Below are positions 19,472-28,065 of a DNA stretch of 64,000 nucleotides, piece by piece. The notes below the pieces were generated by a model. The model saw nothing but the letters and a program-made list of their open reading frames with translations. It made no database searches and had not been told where the DNA came from. The stretch is taken from assembly GCA_947503765.1 (NCBI GenBank), contig CANNFA010000002.1, positions 182,501 through 246,500 on the forward strand, written 5' to 3'. The stretch's first letter is position 1. Each line of letters begins with the position of its first letter. The position numbers and the translations under genes were made by a program. The DNA is from an uncultured Paracoccaceae bacterium. Lineage in GTDB: Bacteria > Pseudomonadota > Alphaproteobacteria > Rhodobacterales > Rhodobacteraceae.

Positions 19472-20377
19472 ATGACTTTGACCATGACAACCGCGGAAAA
19501 GCGCGGCTATCAGCAGATCTGCGGCGAGAACGGCCTGATGATGGTGGTCGCCTGCGACCAGCGCGGCGGGATGCGCAAGGTGCTGGCCGATACGCCCGAA
19601 GCGCAGGCCGCCATCGACAATGCCGCGCTTGGCGTGGTGAAGGGCGACATCGTGCGGCATCTGGCGAACAAGGCGTCCTGCGTGTTGCTCGATGCGGTCT
19701 GCGCCGTGCCGGACGTGGTGGATGACGGCACGCTGGCGCGCGATACCGGGCTTCTGGTCGGGCTTGACGCCTCTGGCTGGGACACGGACGCGAACGGCTA
19801 TCGCAACTCGATCCTGACGCCGGGCATCACCGCGCGGCGGGTGCGAGAGCTGGGCGGAACCGGGGCCAAGCTGATGGTCTACCTGCGCCCCGACCGGCCG
19901 GAGGCGAACGACCACAACATCCGGATCATCCGCGACTGCGTGGCCGATTTCGCCGCCGAGGACGTGCTGCTGGTGGTCGAGATCCTGACATATCGGCTGG
20001 AGGACGAAACCGAGGCCGAGTATGCCGCCGCCTTTCCCGGCTTGATCGTCGATTGCGCGCGCATCGCGCTAGAGCTTGGCTCCAAGGTGCTCAAGCTGCC
20101 CTATCCGGGCAAAGCAGAGGCCTGCGCGCGCATCACTGAGCTGTGCCGCGGCGTTCCCTGGGCGGTGCTGTCGGCCGGGGTCGATCACGAAACCTTCGTC
20201 GGCCAGGTCGCCACGGCAATGGAAAACGGCGCCTCGGGCGTGATCGCGGGGCGCGCGCTGTGGAAGGACTGCATCTCGCTCGACCGCGCGGTTAGCGCCG
20301 ACCGGCTGGAGCGGATCGCAAGCGCCCGGCTGCGCGAGATCCAGGGTATCCTCGACGGTCATGCGGCGCGCGGCTGA
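19472..20377 (+). CDS. LacD-type class I aldolase (tagatose-1,6-bisphosphate aldolase family)
   Basis: A 301-residue TIM-barrel protein of the LacD/DeoC-like class I aldolase family. The Schiff-base region appears as SKVLKLPYPG near residue 195 and the C-terminal phosphate site as WAVLSAGVDHETFVGQV and GVIAGRALWK near residues 223-262. Family members split tagatose 1,6-bisphosphate or sulfofructose 1-phosphate. ATG at 19472 is preferred because AAAGGGA lies upstream at the right distance; an in-frame ATG at 19433 has no such site. The next gene overlaps by 17 bases. It may provide a second exit for ketose phosphates besides the GatZ-like protein. Confidence 0.88.
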   Translation: MTLTMTTAEKRGYQQICGENGLMMVVACDQRGGMRKVLADTPEAQAAIDNAALGVVKGDIVRHLANKASCVLLDAVCAVPDVVDDGTLARDTGLLVGLDASGWDTDANGYRNSILTPGITARRVRELGGTGAKLMVYLRPDRPEANDHNIRIIRDCVADFAAEDVLLVVEILTYRLEDETEAEYAAAFPGLIVDCARIALELGSKVLKLPYPGKAEACARITELCRGVPWAVLSAGVDHETFVGQVATAMENGASGVIAGRALWKDCISLDRAVSADRLERIASARLREIQGILDGHAARG

Positions 20378-21260
20378 AAACTGCATCGGGCTGGATGTCG
20401 GCGGCACCCGGATCCGGGCCGCGCGCATTCTGCGAAACGGGCAGCGCGCCGGCCACCTGGTCGAACCCGTCTGCGCCGACCGCGCCGGGTTCGCCGCGCA
20501 GGTGCTGCGGTTGATCGGCAGCGTCCGCGACGATGGCAGTCGCGCCGCCGGCATCGGCATTCCGGGCCGTGTGGACGGCACAAGCGGGACGATCCTGTCG
20601 GCGGGCTATGTCGCGGCGGCGGGGCTGGACCTGCGCGGGCTGATCGCGCGCGAGGCGGGGCTGCCCGCACGGATCGAGAATGACGCGGCCATGGCGCTGA
20701 TGGCCGAGGGACATGCGCGCCGGGACGAGGCGCAGGGCATTGGCGGGCTGATCGCCATGGTGACCGTGGGAACGGGGATCGGCGGCGCGCTGATCCAGAA
20801 CGGTGCGCCCTGGCATGGCGGCGGTATCGCGGGACAGTTCGGGCATCTGGTCGTGGCTGCCCATGGGTCGCCCTGCAAATGCGGCCGGCGCGGCTGCGTG
20901 GAAACCTTCAGCTCTGGCACCGCGCTGGGCGGGCTTATCGCGCGCGTCGGGCTGCCTGCGGATACCCGCGCCGAGGATCTGCTGGACGCCGCCGACGCGG
21001 GCGATTCGCGGGCCGCCGCGGTACTGGCCGACTGGGCCGCCCCGTTCCGCCGCGCGCTGGAGACGCTGGTGGCCGCGGTCGATCCGCAGCGGCTGATCGT
21101 GGGCGGCGGGCTGGGCGCGCAGATGGTGCGCGCGCTGGCGCGGCTCGACGCGCCCGGCGGCTGGTTTGCCCTGCCGGTCGAGGCGGCACGACTGGGCGAC
21201 GACGCCGGCGTGATCGGCGCGGGGCTTGCCGCCTTTGCCATGCTGGACGCGCCGGCATGA
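20361..21260 (+). CDS. ROK-family sugar kinase
   Basis: A 299-residue ROK protein. It starts with IGLDVGGTRIRAARI (ATP phosphate loop), contains the zinc motif CKCGRRGCVE near residue 173, and the catalytic region IENDAAMALMAEG near 106. There is no N-terminal helix-turn-helix, so it is a kinase, not a repressor. ROK kinases phosphorylate glucose, fructose, allose or N-acetyl sugars. It overlaps the aldolase gene by 17 bases and the next gene by four. It could supply the phosphate on a second sugar carbon or on a different sugar. Confidence 0.92.
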   Translation: MRRAAENCIGLDVGGTRIRAARILRNGQRAGHLVEPVCADRAGFAAQVLRLIGSVRDDGSRAAGIGIPGRVDGTSGTILSAGYVAAAGLDLRGLIAREAGLPARIENDAAMALMAEGHARRDEAQGIGGLIAMVTVGTGIGGALIQNGAPWHGGGIAGQFGHLVVAAHGSPCKCGRRGCVETFSSGTALGGLIARVGLPADTRAEDLLDAADAGDSRAAAVLADWAAPFRRALETLVAAVDPQRLIVGGGLGAQMVRALARLDAPGGWFALPVEAARLGDDAGVIGAGLAAFAMLDAPA

Positions 21261-21805
21261 GGCGCGCGATCCTGCTGAACGGCGTTCCGGCCAGCGGCAA
21301 GTCGACCGTCGGCGCCGCGCTGCTGCCGGTGCTGGCGGCGCATGGCATCGCGGCGGTTCCGCTGGCGCTGGACATTGTGAAGGAGGGGCTGTTCGCCGAA
21401 CTCGGCACCGGCGATCGCGCGCATAACCGGATGCTCGGCCGCGCCAGCTATCGCGCGATCTTCGACAGCATCGCGGGCTTTCCCGATGCGCTGCTGCCGG
21501 TGGTCGATGCGTGGCACGGGTTCCAGCCGCGGGGCGTGCTCGAAGGCCACCTTGCCCGCGCCCGCATCGACCAGGTGGTCGAGATCTGGTGCGCCGTGCC
21601 GCCGGCAACCGCCGCCGCCCGCTACCGCGCCCGCGCGGCGGGGCGTCATGCCGGGCATCTGCCCGCCTCCTACGCCGAGGAATTGTTCGAGCTTGCGCAG
21701 ACAGCCCGCCCGATGGCGCTGGGCCCGGTGATCACGGTCGATACCGAGGCGCCGCTTGGCCCCGATGCCTGCGACGGGCTGCTGGCGGCGCTTGGCGCGG
21801 CCTGA
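21257..21805 (+). CDS. small P-loop kinase-like ATPase (AAA_33/CPT-like)
   Basis: A 182-residue protein starting with the Walker A motif LLNGVPASGKST at residues 6-17. A basic region with repeated arginines (ATAAARYRARAAGRH) near 120 resembles the lid of P-loop phosphotransferases such as chloramphenicol phosphotransferase or gluconate kinase. No single activity can be assigned. Its ATG overlaps the ROK stop by four bases, so it is co-translated with two sugar enzymes, which suggests a small-molecule kinase in the same pathway. Confidence 0.85.
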   Translation: MRRAILLNGVPASGKSTVGAALLPVLAAHGIAAVPLALDIVKEGLFAELGTGDRAHNRMLGRASYRAIFDSIAGFPDALLPVVDAWHGFQPRGVLEGHLARARIDQVVEIWCAVPPATAAARYRARAAGRHAGHLPASYAEELFELAQTARPMALGPVITVDTEAPLGPDACDGLLAALGAA

Positions 21806-21815
21806 AAAAGCCGGA

Positions 21816-23510
21816 TCAGGGCGCCGAGGGGCGCGCGTTGCCCAGGACCAGGTCGGCAGCCTTTTCGGCTAGCGCATAGGTTGCCGCGACGGTGTTGCCG
21901 GATACCAGAACCGGCATCACCGAGGCATCGACCACCCGCAGCCCGGACGTGCCGTGCACCCGCATCGTCACGGGATCAACCACCGCCATCGGCCCGGTCC
22001 CCATGGCGCAGGTGCCGACGGGATGGAACAGCGTGCCCACCGTGCGGCGGATGAAGGCATCGAGCGCGGCATCGTCCTGCGCCTCGGCGCCGGGCGCGAT
22101 TTCCGAGGCGAGGTGAGGGGCAAAGGGCGGCTGCGCGATGATCTCGCGCGCCATGCGCAGCCCGTCGCGCAGCACCTTGGGCGAGCTGTCGCCCTGGAAG
22201 AAATTGTAGACGATGCGCGGCGGATCGGCGGGATCGGCGCTGTTCAGGCTGACGCGGCCCACGCTTTGCGGGCGCAGCTGGCAGACATGCATGATGAAGC
22301 CGTGGATGCCGAAGCCCTTGGCGTTCTGCGTGTTGGCCAGCGCGGTGCAGAAGAAAAGCTGGATGTCGGGGCGCGCATCGCCCGTGGTGGTCAGGAATGC
22401 CCCGCCCTCTGCCGTGGTCGAGGAGAACAGCCCGCGCCGCCGAAGGATCCAGTCCGCGACGTGCAGCGCGTTGCGCGGCAATGCCCGCCACGAGGCGCCG
22501 TGCGGCGCGCGCGTCCGGGCGCGGTATTCCAGGCTGATATCGAGATGATCCTGCAGGTTCGCGCCGACGCCGGGAAGGTGGTGCACCGGGGCGATGCCGT
22601 GTTCGGACAGATGCGCCGCGTCGCCGATGCCCGACAGCATCAAGAGATGCGGCGAGACGAAACTGCCGGCGGCCAGCACGATCTCGGCGCCGTGGGTCTG
22701 CCCGGTTTCGCCGGCCGCATCGCGCCATTCGACCCCGGTGGCGCGGGTTCCGTCCATCAGCAGGCGCGTGACGCGCCGTCCGGGCAGGATCGTCAGGTTC
22801 GGCCGTTTGCGCACCGGGTCGATATAGGCGCTTTCCGCCGTCACCCGTTCGCCGCGCTTCTGGGTGAAGGTGTAAAGCCCGTATCCCGCCTGCCGTGCAC
22901 CGTTGAAATCGGGGTTGAAGCGGTGCCCGGCCAGCGCCGCGGCCTTCAGGAAGACGCGCGCAAGCGGGCTGGCGCTGCGCATGTGGGCGACGTTCAGCGG
23001 CCCCGACACGCCGTGCAGCGCGGGATCGAACGGGGCGGCCGCGCGCTCTGCCGCGGCGGGCAGGTGACGGTCGGCCCTGGGGTCGGCCAGCGGCTCGAAC
23101 CGTTCCGCGCGGCGGAAATAGGGCAGCAGGTCGTCATGTCCCCAGCCCGGACAGCCGCCATCGCGCCAATCGTCGAAATCCTCGCGCTGGCCGCGGACAT
23201 AGATTTGCCCGTTCACCAGCGTCGATCCGCCCGTGCCGCGCCCGCGCGGCAGGTCGATGCGGCGCCCGTCCAGGCCCGGCTCCGGCTCGGTACGGAACCA
23301 CTGCATGAACCGCCCGCCGCCGAGAAAGGCAAGGGCAGGGGCCATGAAGGTGACCATGGCCAGCGGAACGCGCACGATGGCGCGGCGCGAATTGCGGTCG
23401 CGCCCGCTTTCGATCAGCGCGACACGCACGGCCGGGTCCGCGCTCAGCCGGTTGGCCAGAACGCAGCCCGCCGCGCCCGCGCCGACAATGACGTAATCGA
23501 AACGGTCCAC
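21816..23510 (-). CDS. GMC-family FAD oxidoreductase (choline dehydrogenase-like)
   Basis: A 564-residue glucose-methanol-choline oxidoreductase. It has the FAD dinucleotide motif IVGAGAAGCVLANRLS at residues 8-23, GMC signature 1 near residue 85 (RGRGTGGSTLVNGQIYVRG), signature 2 near 270 (GSFVSPHLLMLSGIG), and the C-terminal catalytic His in FHPVGTC and Asn in SGNTVAA. It would oxidise an alcohol or polyol, with quinone or oxygen as acceptor. Three bases separate it from the SDR gene upstream. It lies tail to tail with the sugar kinase operon, so a sugar alcohol is a possible substrate; choline is an alternative because a betaine-type transporter follows. Confidence 0.93.
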   Translation of the reverse strand: MDRFDYVIVGAGAAGCVLANRLSADPAVRVALIESGRDRNSRRAIVRVPLAMVTFMAPALAFLGGGRFMQWFRTEPEPGLDGRRIDLPRGRGTGGSTLVNGQIYVRGQREDFDDWRDGGCPGWGHDDLLPYFRRAERFEPLADPRADRHLPAAAERAAAPFDPALHGVSGPLNVAHMRSASPLARVFLKAAALAGHRFNPDFNGARQAGYGLYTFTQKRGERVTAESAYIDPVRKRPNLTILPGRRVTRLLMDGTRATGVEWRDAAGETGQTHGAEIVLAAGSFVSPHLLMLSGIGDAAHLSEHGIAPVHHLPGVGANLQDHLDISLEYRARTRAPHGASWRALPRNALHVADWILRRRGLFSSTTAEGGAFLTTTGDARPDIQLFFCTALANTQNAKGFGIHGFIMHVCQLRPQSVGRVSLNSADPADPPRIVYNFFQGDSSPKVLRDGLRMAREIIAQPPFAPHLASEIAPGAEAQDDAALDAFIRRTVGTLFHPVGTCAMGTGPMAVVDPVTMRVHGTSGLRVVDASVMPVLVSGNTVAATYALAEKAADLVLGNARPSAP

Positions 23511-23513
23511 CGG

Positions 23514-24242
23514 TCAGATATCCTGCCCCTGCGGCAGGATCACGAGGTCGCGGATGGTGACATGCGGCGGGCGGGTCAGCATGAACATCACCGCCTCGGC
23601 CACGTCCTCGGACCGGATGCCTTCATGCGCGGCCACCTTGGCGTCGATATCCGCGCCGTCCGCCATGCCCCAGAGCGGGTTCAGCACCACGCCGGGCGCG
23701 ATGGCACCGACGCGCAGCCCGTGCCGCGCCACCTGCCGGCGCAGCCCGTGGGTGAAGGACTGGATCGCGTGTTTCGAGGCGGAATAGACCGGCTCCCACT
23801 GGATCGCTTGGTGGCCGGAGACGGAGCTGGTGATGACGATGTCGCCGGCGCCGCGCGCGATCATCCCCGGCAGAACCCGCCGCACCAGGCGAAACACCGA
23901 GTTGACGTTGACCTTCAGCAGCGCGTCCCAGGCGTCGGGGTCGCCCTCGGCCACGTCGCCGGGAACGTAAAGCCCGGCATTGGCCAGCAGGATGTCGATC
24001 TGCCCGAAGGCAGCCTCGGCCTCGGCGGCGATACGGTCGACCTCGGCCGGCTCCGACAGGTCGCCGGAGAGACAGACCGCCCGCTCGCCGATGGTGCCCC
24101 GCACCTCTTCCAGCCGGGTCCGCGAACGGCCGGCCAGGATCACCCGCGCACCGGCCTGCCCGGCCGCCACCGCCAGCGCCCGCCCGATGCCCGAACTGGC
24201 GCCCGTCACCAGTACCGCCTTGTCCGTCAGGGTCCAGTCCAT
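23514..24242 (-). CDS. SDR-family oxidoreductase (YdfG-like)
   Basis: A 242-residue classical short-chain dehydrogenase with VTGASSGIGRALA at the N-terminus, NAG in LLANAGLY, Ser in ITSSVSG and the catalytic YSASK. The start ATG at 24242 has AGGAGG six bases upstream; longer in-frame starts lack one. It is three bases from the GMC gene and clearly co-transcribed. The pair may oxidise and reduce the same polyol/carbonyl compound. Substrate unknown. Confidence 0.92.
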   Translation of the reverse strand: MDWTLTDKAVLVTGASSGIGRALAVAAGQAGARVILAGRSRTRLEEVRGTIGERAVCLSGDLSEPAEVDRIAAEAEAAFGQIDILLANAGLYVPGDVAEGDPDAWDALLKVNVNSVFRLVRRVLPGMIARGAGDIVITSSVSGHQAIQWEPVYSASKHAIQSFTHGLRRQVARHGLRVGAIAPGVVLNPLWGMADGADIDAKVAAHEGIRSEDVAEAVMFMLTRPPHVTIRDLVILPQGQDI

Positions 24243-24739
24243 CGCATCCTCCTGCCAATGCTGCAATATGATCCGCCGGCGCGGCCCCGGCCTGTCGAAT
24301 GTTCTTCCTACGCGACCGGCCATGCCCGCGACAATGCCAAAGCGCCGCGGTGTCAAGCAGCGCCCAGGGAGGCGGTTTGCCCGCCCCGTCAGAGGCGGAG
24401 CGTACCGCCGTATTTGCGGCATATTCCGCGCTGTTTTCCCGGTTGCGGCGGGGCGAAATCGGCGGTCGCGCCCGCGACGGTTTTCCGCGATTTCGCTCTA
24501 GGCTGTTGCAGTTCGGGAAAAATCCTGTTGAATCGGCACAGGTCGCGCTGCCGTCTTGACGTGCCCGCACATGCCTTCGACCGGAATGGCGTGATGCGCG
24601 GGCAGTATGGCGGCGCGCCCGGACACCCTTCGGGTGTGTCCGACCTCGAGCGCCGCGCGCGGATCCCGTCGGGGTCCACGCGCCTACGATGGCCCGGGAC
24701 CGGGCCGAGTGTGAAACGCAAGCATGAGGAAATGCTGAC
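24243..24739. other. gene-free 497-base region upstream of the betaine-type transporter
   Basis: This region lies between divergent operons and has no credible coding frame. A stem-loop at 24621-24641 (GGACAC and GTGTCC arms extended by CC/GG around a TTCG loop, one bulged T) lies about 100 bases before the transporter start, inside the likely mRNA leader. GAGGAAA just before 24740 is the ribosome site. The rest presumably contains promoters for both directions. Confidence 0.5.
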
Positions 24740-25705
24740 ATGAAAAAATATCTACTGGGAACCGCCGTCGCGATGGCCTTGCCCGCCGCGGCAATGGCCG
24801 AGGAATGCGGCGAAGTCTCGATGGCCGAGATGAACTGGGCCTCGGCGCAGATCGTCGTCGCCGTCTCCGAGTTCCTGCTGGAGCAGGGCTATGGCTGTGA
24901 CGTGCAGGTCGTGCCGTCCGACACCACGCCCGCCGTCACCTCGCTGTCCGAGAACAACGAGCCGGACATCGTGCCCGAGCTGTGGCCGAACTCCGCCGGC
25001 GCGGCCTATGACAAGCTGAAGGAAAACGGCAAGATCGTCGAGCTGACCAACGTGCTCGATCCCGGCGGTGTCGAGGGCTGGTGGCTGCCGACCTACCTGG
25101 TCGAAGAGCATCCCGAGCTGAAGACGATCGAGGGCGTGCTGGAAAACCCCGAACTGGTGGGCGGCATGTTCAACAACTGCCCCGACGGCTGGGGCTGCCG
25201 GATCGTCAGCGACAACCTGGTCCGCGCCTTCGACCTGGAAGGTCACGGGATCGAGGTGTTCAACCACGGCTCGGGCGAGACGATGGTGACCTCGATGGCC
25301 GCGGCCTACGAAAGCGAGGAGCCGTGGTTCGGCTACTACTGGGGTCCGACCACGCCGCTGGGCAAGTTCGACATGACCAGCATCGACCTGGGCGAGTACG
25401 ACGCGGAGGCGCATGCCGCCAACCAGAACGCGGACAACCCGGATCCCAAGCCGTCGGCCTTCCCGACCGCGCCGATCCTCACCGTGGTGACCAAGGACTT
25501 CTACGAGGCGCACCCGGACATTGCCGAGTTCCTGGGCAAGGTGTCGTTCAAGACCGATTCGATGAGCGGTCTTCTGGCCTGGCAGGATGCGAACAACGCC
25601 ACGACCGAAGAGGCGGCGGTGTACTACCTGCAGAACAACAAGGACGTCTGGGCCGAGTGGCTGAACGACGACGCCCGTGAGAACCTTTCGAAACTGCTGA
25701 AATAA
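24740..25705 (+). CDS. quaternary-amine ABC transporter substrate-binding protein (OpuAC/ProX type)
   Basis: A 321-residue periplasmic binding protein with a 20-residue signal peptide (ending AAAMA). The mature start EECGEVSMAEMNWASAQ and the repeated tryptophan segments EGWWLPTYL and EPWFGYYWGPTTPLG are typical of OpuAC-domain proteins, where aromatic side chains cage a trimethylammonium group. Glycine betaine, choline, carnitine and TMAO (TmoX of marine Roseobacters) are all possible ligands. No trimethylamine or choline catabolic gene is beside it to decide. It is first in the operon and followed by a strong stem-loop. Confidence 0.92.
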   Translation: MKKYLLGTAVAMALPAAAMAEECGEVSMAEMNWASAQIVVAVSEFLLEQGYGCDVQVVPSDTTPAVTSLSENNEPDIVPELWPNSAGAAYDKLKENGKIVELTNVLDPGGVEGWWLPTYLVEEHPELKTIEGVLENPELVGGMFNNCPDGWGCRIVSDNLVRAFDLEGHGIEVFNHGSGETMVTSMAAAYESEEPWFGYYWGPTTPLGKFDMTSIDLGEYDAEAHAANQNADNPDPKPSAFPTAPILTVVTKDFYEAHPDIAEFLGKVSFKTDSMSGLLAWQDANNATTEEAAVYYLQNNKDVWAEWLNDDARENLSKLLK

Positions 25706-25719
25706 CAGCCGGTTTCCGG

Positions 25720-25743
25720 GGGGCGGCGCGAAGGTGCCGCCCC
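25720..25743 (+). terminator. stem-loop between binding-protein and permease genes
   Basis: Perfect arms GGGGCGGC and GCCGCCCC with an 8-base loop, followed by TCCTGCTTTG. It lies 15 bases after the binding-protein stop and about 130 bases before the permease start. A partial terminator or mRNA-stabilising hairpin would favour excess binding protein. Confidence 0.6.
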
Positions 25744-25873
25744 TCCTGCTTTGGGCCCCGCGCGGCGGGGCCGACGTCTTTGAACCAGAGTCCTTGGGCC
25801 CGTACCGTGACCGCGGCCCGTTCATGGACCCGCAAGAAGAATGGCAGGGCCGAAAAGGCCCGGAGAGGGGAAG

Positions 25874-26902
25874 ATGGCGACCTACGATTTCGTATTCGAG
25901 GCGCTCGGGCTGAAGGAAGCCTGCGGCGCCGACGACGGGGGCGGGCTGTCCTCGATGGCCGACCTGATGGGGGATGCGACCGGAGAGGACCAGGTCGTCT
26001 CGCTGTGGGACACGCCGTTTCCGTCGCTCGATGCGCTGCACGAGGCGTGCCCGGCAATTCCGCAATCGCGCGAGGTTACGCGCGGGCTGGAACAGGGCTT
26101 TCTGAACATCAAGGACAGCCTCAAGGTCGTGGTCGATCCGCTGACCCAGCCGCTGTCCTGGGCGCTGAACGAGGCGCTTTGGATCATGCAGGCGACCCCG
26201 TGGTGGATCATGATTCCGCTGCTGATGCTGATCGTGTACCTTGTCGGGCGGTCGGCAAAGCTGGTGGTGCTGGTCGCGGTCTGCTTCGGCTTTCTCGCCT
26301 TCATCGACTATTACGAATACACGATGCAGACGCTGGCGATCATCTTTGTCTGTGCGTTCATATGCGTGCTGTTCGGGGTGCCCATCGGCATCGCCATGTC
26401 GCGCAGCGACCGGGTGCAGCGCGGCATGATCCCGGTGCTCGACATGCTGCAGACGCTGCCGCCCTTCGTCTACCTGATCCCGCTGATCTTCCTGTTCTCG
26501 GTGACCGAGCCAAAGCTCTACGGCATCGCCATCATCCTTTACGCCATGGTGCCGGTGATCCGGCTGACCGATCTCGGGATCCGGCTGGTGGACCAGGACG
26601 TGATCGAGGCGGCCGACGCCTTCGGGATGACCAAGCGGCAGAAGCTGTACGGGGTGCAGATCCCGCTGGCGCTGCCGAACATCATGGCGGGGGTGAACCA
26701 GACCATCATGATGAGCCTCGCAATGGTCGTCATCGCCTCGCTGGTGTCCGCACCGGGGCTGGGCGTGCTGGTGCTGCGCGGTATCCGCAGCCTGGAGCTG
26801 GGCGTCGGCCTGCTGTCGGGGCTGGGGATCGTGCTTCTGGCGATCATCCTCGACCGGGTGACCAAGGCGGCGCTGGCCCGCATCAACGCGGCGCAGAAAT
26901 AG
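25874..26902 (+). CDS. quaternary-amine ABC transporter permease (ProW type)
   Basis: A 342-residue permease. Residues 1-100 are mostly hydrophilic and hold no membrane segment, then about six membrane helices follow. The coupling (EAA) loop reads VIEAADAFGMTKRQKLYGVQIPLA without its usual final variation, near residue 240. ATG at 25874 follows GAGAGGGGAAG; an in-frame ATG at 25841 is poorer. Ten bases separate it from the ATPase gene. ProW of E. coli also has a long N-terminal extension, so this is within the family's range. Confidence 0.92.
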   Translation: MATYDFVFEALGLKEACGADDGGGLSSMADLMGDATGEDQVVSLWDTPFPSLDALHEACPAIPQSREVTRGLEQGFLNIKDSLKVVVDPLTQPLSWALNEALWIMQATPWWIMIPLLMLIVYLVGRSAKLVVLVAVCFGFLAFIDYYEYTMQTLAIIFVCAFICVLFGVPIGIAMSRSDRVQRGMIPVLDMLQTLPPFVYLIPLIFLFSVTEPKLYGIAIILYAMVPVIRLTDLGIRLVDQDVIEAADAFGMTKRQKLYGVQIPLALPNIMAGVNQTIMMSLAMVVIASLVSAPGLGVLVLRGIRSLELGVGLLSGLGIVLLAIILDRVTKAALARINAAQK

Positions 26903-26911
26903 GGGATGGCC

Positions 26912-27967
26912 ATGAGCGACAACATCAAGATTTCGGTCCGCCATCTCTACAAGATCTTCGGCGACGACCCGCAGCCGGCGCTGGAAATGGTCAAGGCCGG
27001 GATGACCAAGACCGAGCTGATGGAGCAGGAACAGCATGTGCTGGGCCTGAACGACATCAACGTGGACATGCCGGCTGGCAGGACCACGGTCATCATGGGG
27101 CTGTCGGGGTCGGGCAAGTCGACCCTGATCCGCCACCTCAACCGGCTGATCGAGCCGACCTCGGGCGAGGTCTGGGTCGATGGCGAGAACATCCTCGAGT
27201 ACAACGAGCGTCAGTTGCGCGGCCTGCGCCAGCACAAGATGTCGATGGTGTTCCAGAAGTTCGCATTGCTGCCGCACCGCACGGTGCTGCAGAATGCCGG
27301 GATGGCCCCGGCCGTCGAGGGCAAGAGCGAACGCAAATACGCCGACGAGGCGACCAAGTGGCTTGAACGGGTCGGCCTTCAGGGGCAGGGCAACCAGTAT
27401 CCGCACCAATTGTCGGGCGGGATGCAGCAGCGCGTGGGGATCGCCCGGGCGCTGACCAGCAATTCGGACATCATGCTGATGGACGAGGCGTTCTCGGCGC
27501 TCGATCCGCTGATCCGCACCGACATGCAGAACCTGCTGATCGACCTTCAGGCGGAATTGCAGAAGACGGTGGTGTTCATCACCCACGACCTGGACGAGGC
27601 GCTGAAGCTGGCCGATCACCTGGTGATCCTGAAGGACGGGTTCGTCGTCCAGCAGGGCGAGCCGCAGCATATCCTTCTGAACCCGAACGATCCGTATATC
27701 GAGGACTTCGTGAGCGACATCAACCGCGCCCGCGTGCTGCGGGTCCGGTCGGTCATGATCGAAACCACGGATGCCGAAGGCGAGGTATCGGGCGAGGTCG
27801 ATGCCGACGACACGCTGGAATCGGTGATCTCGAAATCCGAGGGCGACACGACCCGGCGTTACCGGGTGACCCGCGACGGACAGCCCGTTGGCATGCTCGA
27901 CATGCGCCGGCTGGTCCGTGCGCTGGTGCCGCGCGACGCGTCGGGCGAAACCCGCATGACGGGCTGA
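26912..27967 (+). CDS. quaternary-amine ABC transporter ATP-binding protein (ProV type)
   Basis: A 351-residue ATPase with Walker A GLSGSGKSTLIRHLNRL near residue 67, signature LSGGMQQRVGIARAL near 168, and Walker B IMLMDEAFSALDP near 188. The region after residue 280 contains a CBS-like stretch (RRYRVTRDGQPVGMLDM), as in ProV/OpuAA, where it senses ionic strength. ATG at 26912 is preferred over 26906 because AGGGG sits at the proper distance. The N-terminal FGDDPQPALEMVKAGMTK is a ProV hallmark. Confidence 0.94.
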   Translation: MSDNIKISVRHLYKIFGDDPQPALEMVKAGMTKTELMEQEQHVLGLNDINVDMPAGRTTVIMGLSGSGKSTLIRHLNRLIEPTSGEVWVDGENILEYNERQLRGLRQHKMSMVFQKFALLPHRTVLQNAGMAPAVEGKSERKYADEATKWLERVGLQGQGNQYPHQLSGGMQQRVGIARALTSNSDIMLMDEAFSALDPLIRTDMQNLLIDLQAELQKTVVFITHDLDEALKLADHLVILKDGFVVQQGEPQHILLNPNDPYIEDFVSDINRARVLRVRSVMIETTDAEGEVSGEVDADDTLESVISKSEGDTTRRYRVTRDGQPVGMLDMRRLVRALVPRDASGETRMTG

Positions 27968-27977
27968 TGCCGCGTCG

Positions 27978-28004
27978 GGCCGGGGCCGGAATGCGGCCCC
28001 GGCC
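27978..28004 (+). terminator. probable terminator of the betaine-type transporter operon
   Basis: A perfect 11-base-pair stem (GGCCGGGGCCG and CGGCCCCGGCC) with a 5-base loop, 10 bases after the ProV-type stop, followed by TATCCTT. The T tract is weak but the stem is very stable. Confidence 0.6.
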
Positions 28005-28065
28005 TATCCTTGGCCCCGCCCCATGCGCTAGGATCCCCCCGAACCCGCCAGACCGGAGGTGAGCC

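Noticed and set aside
21954-24743. A 929-codon plus-strand open frame
   Set aside because: Antisense reading of the GMC oxidoreductase and SDR genes, whose motifs are complete on the minus strand.
24752-27670. A 972-codon open frame antisense to the betaine-type transporter
   Set aside because: It is the histidine/arginine-rich complement of high-GC coding DNA; the plus strand carries three clear ABC transporter genes.
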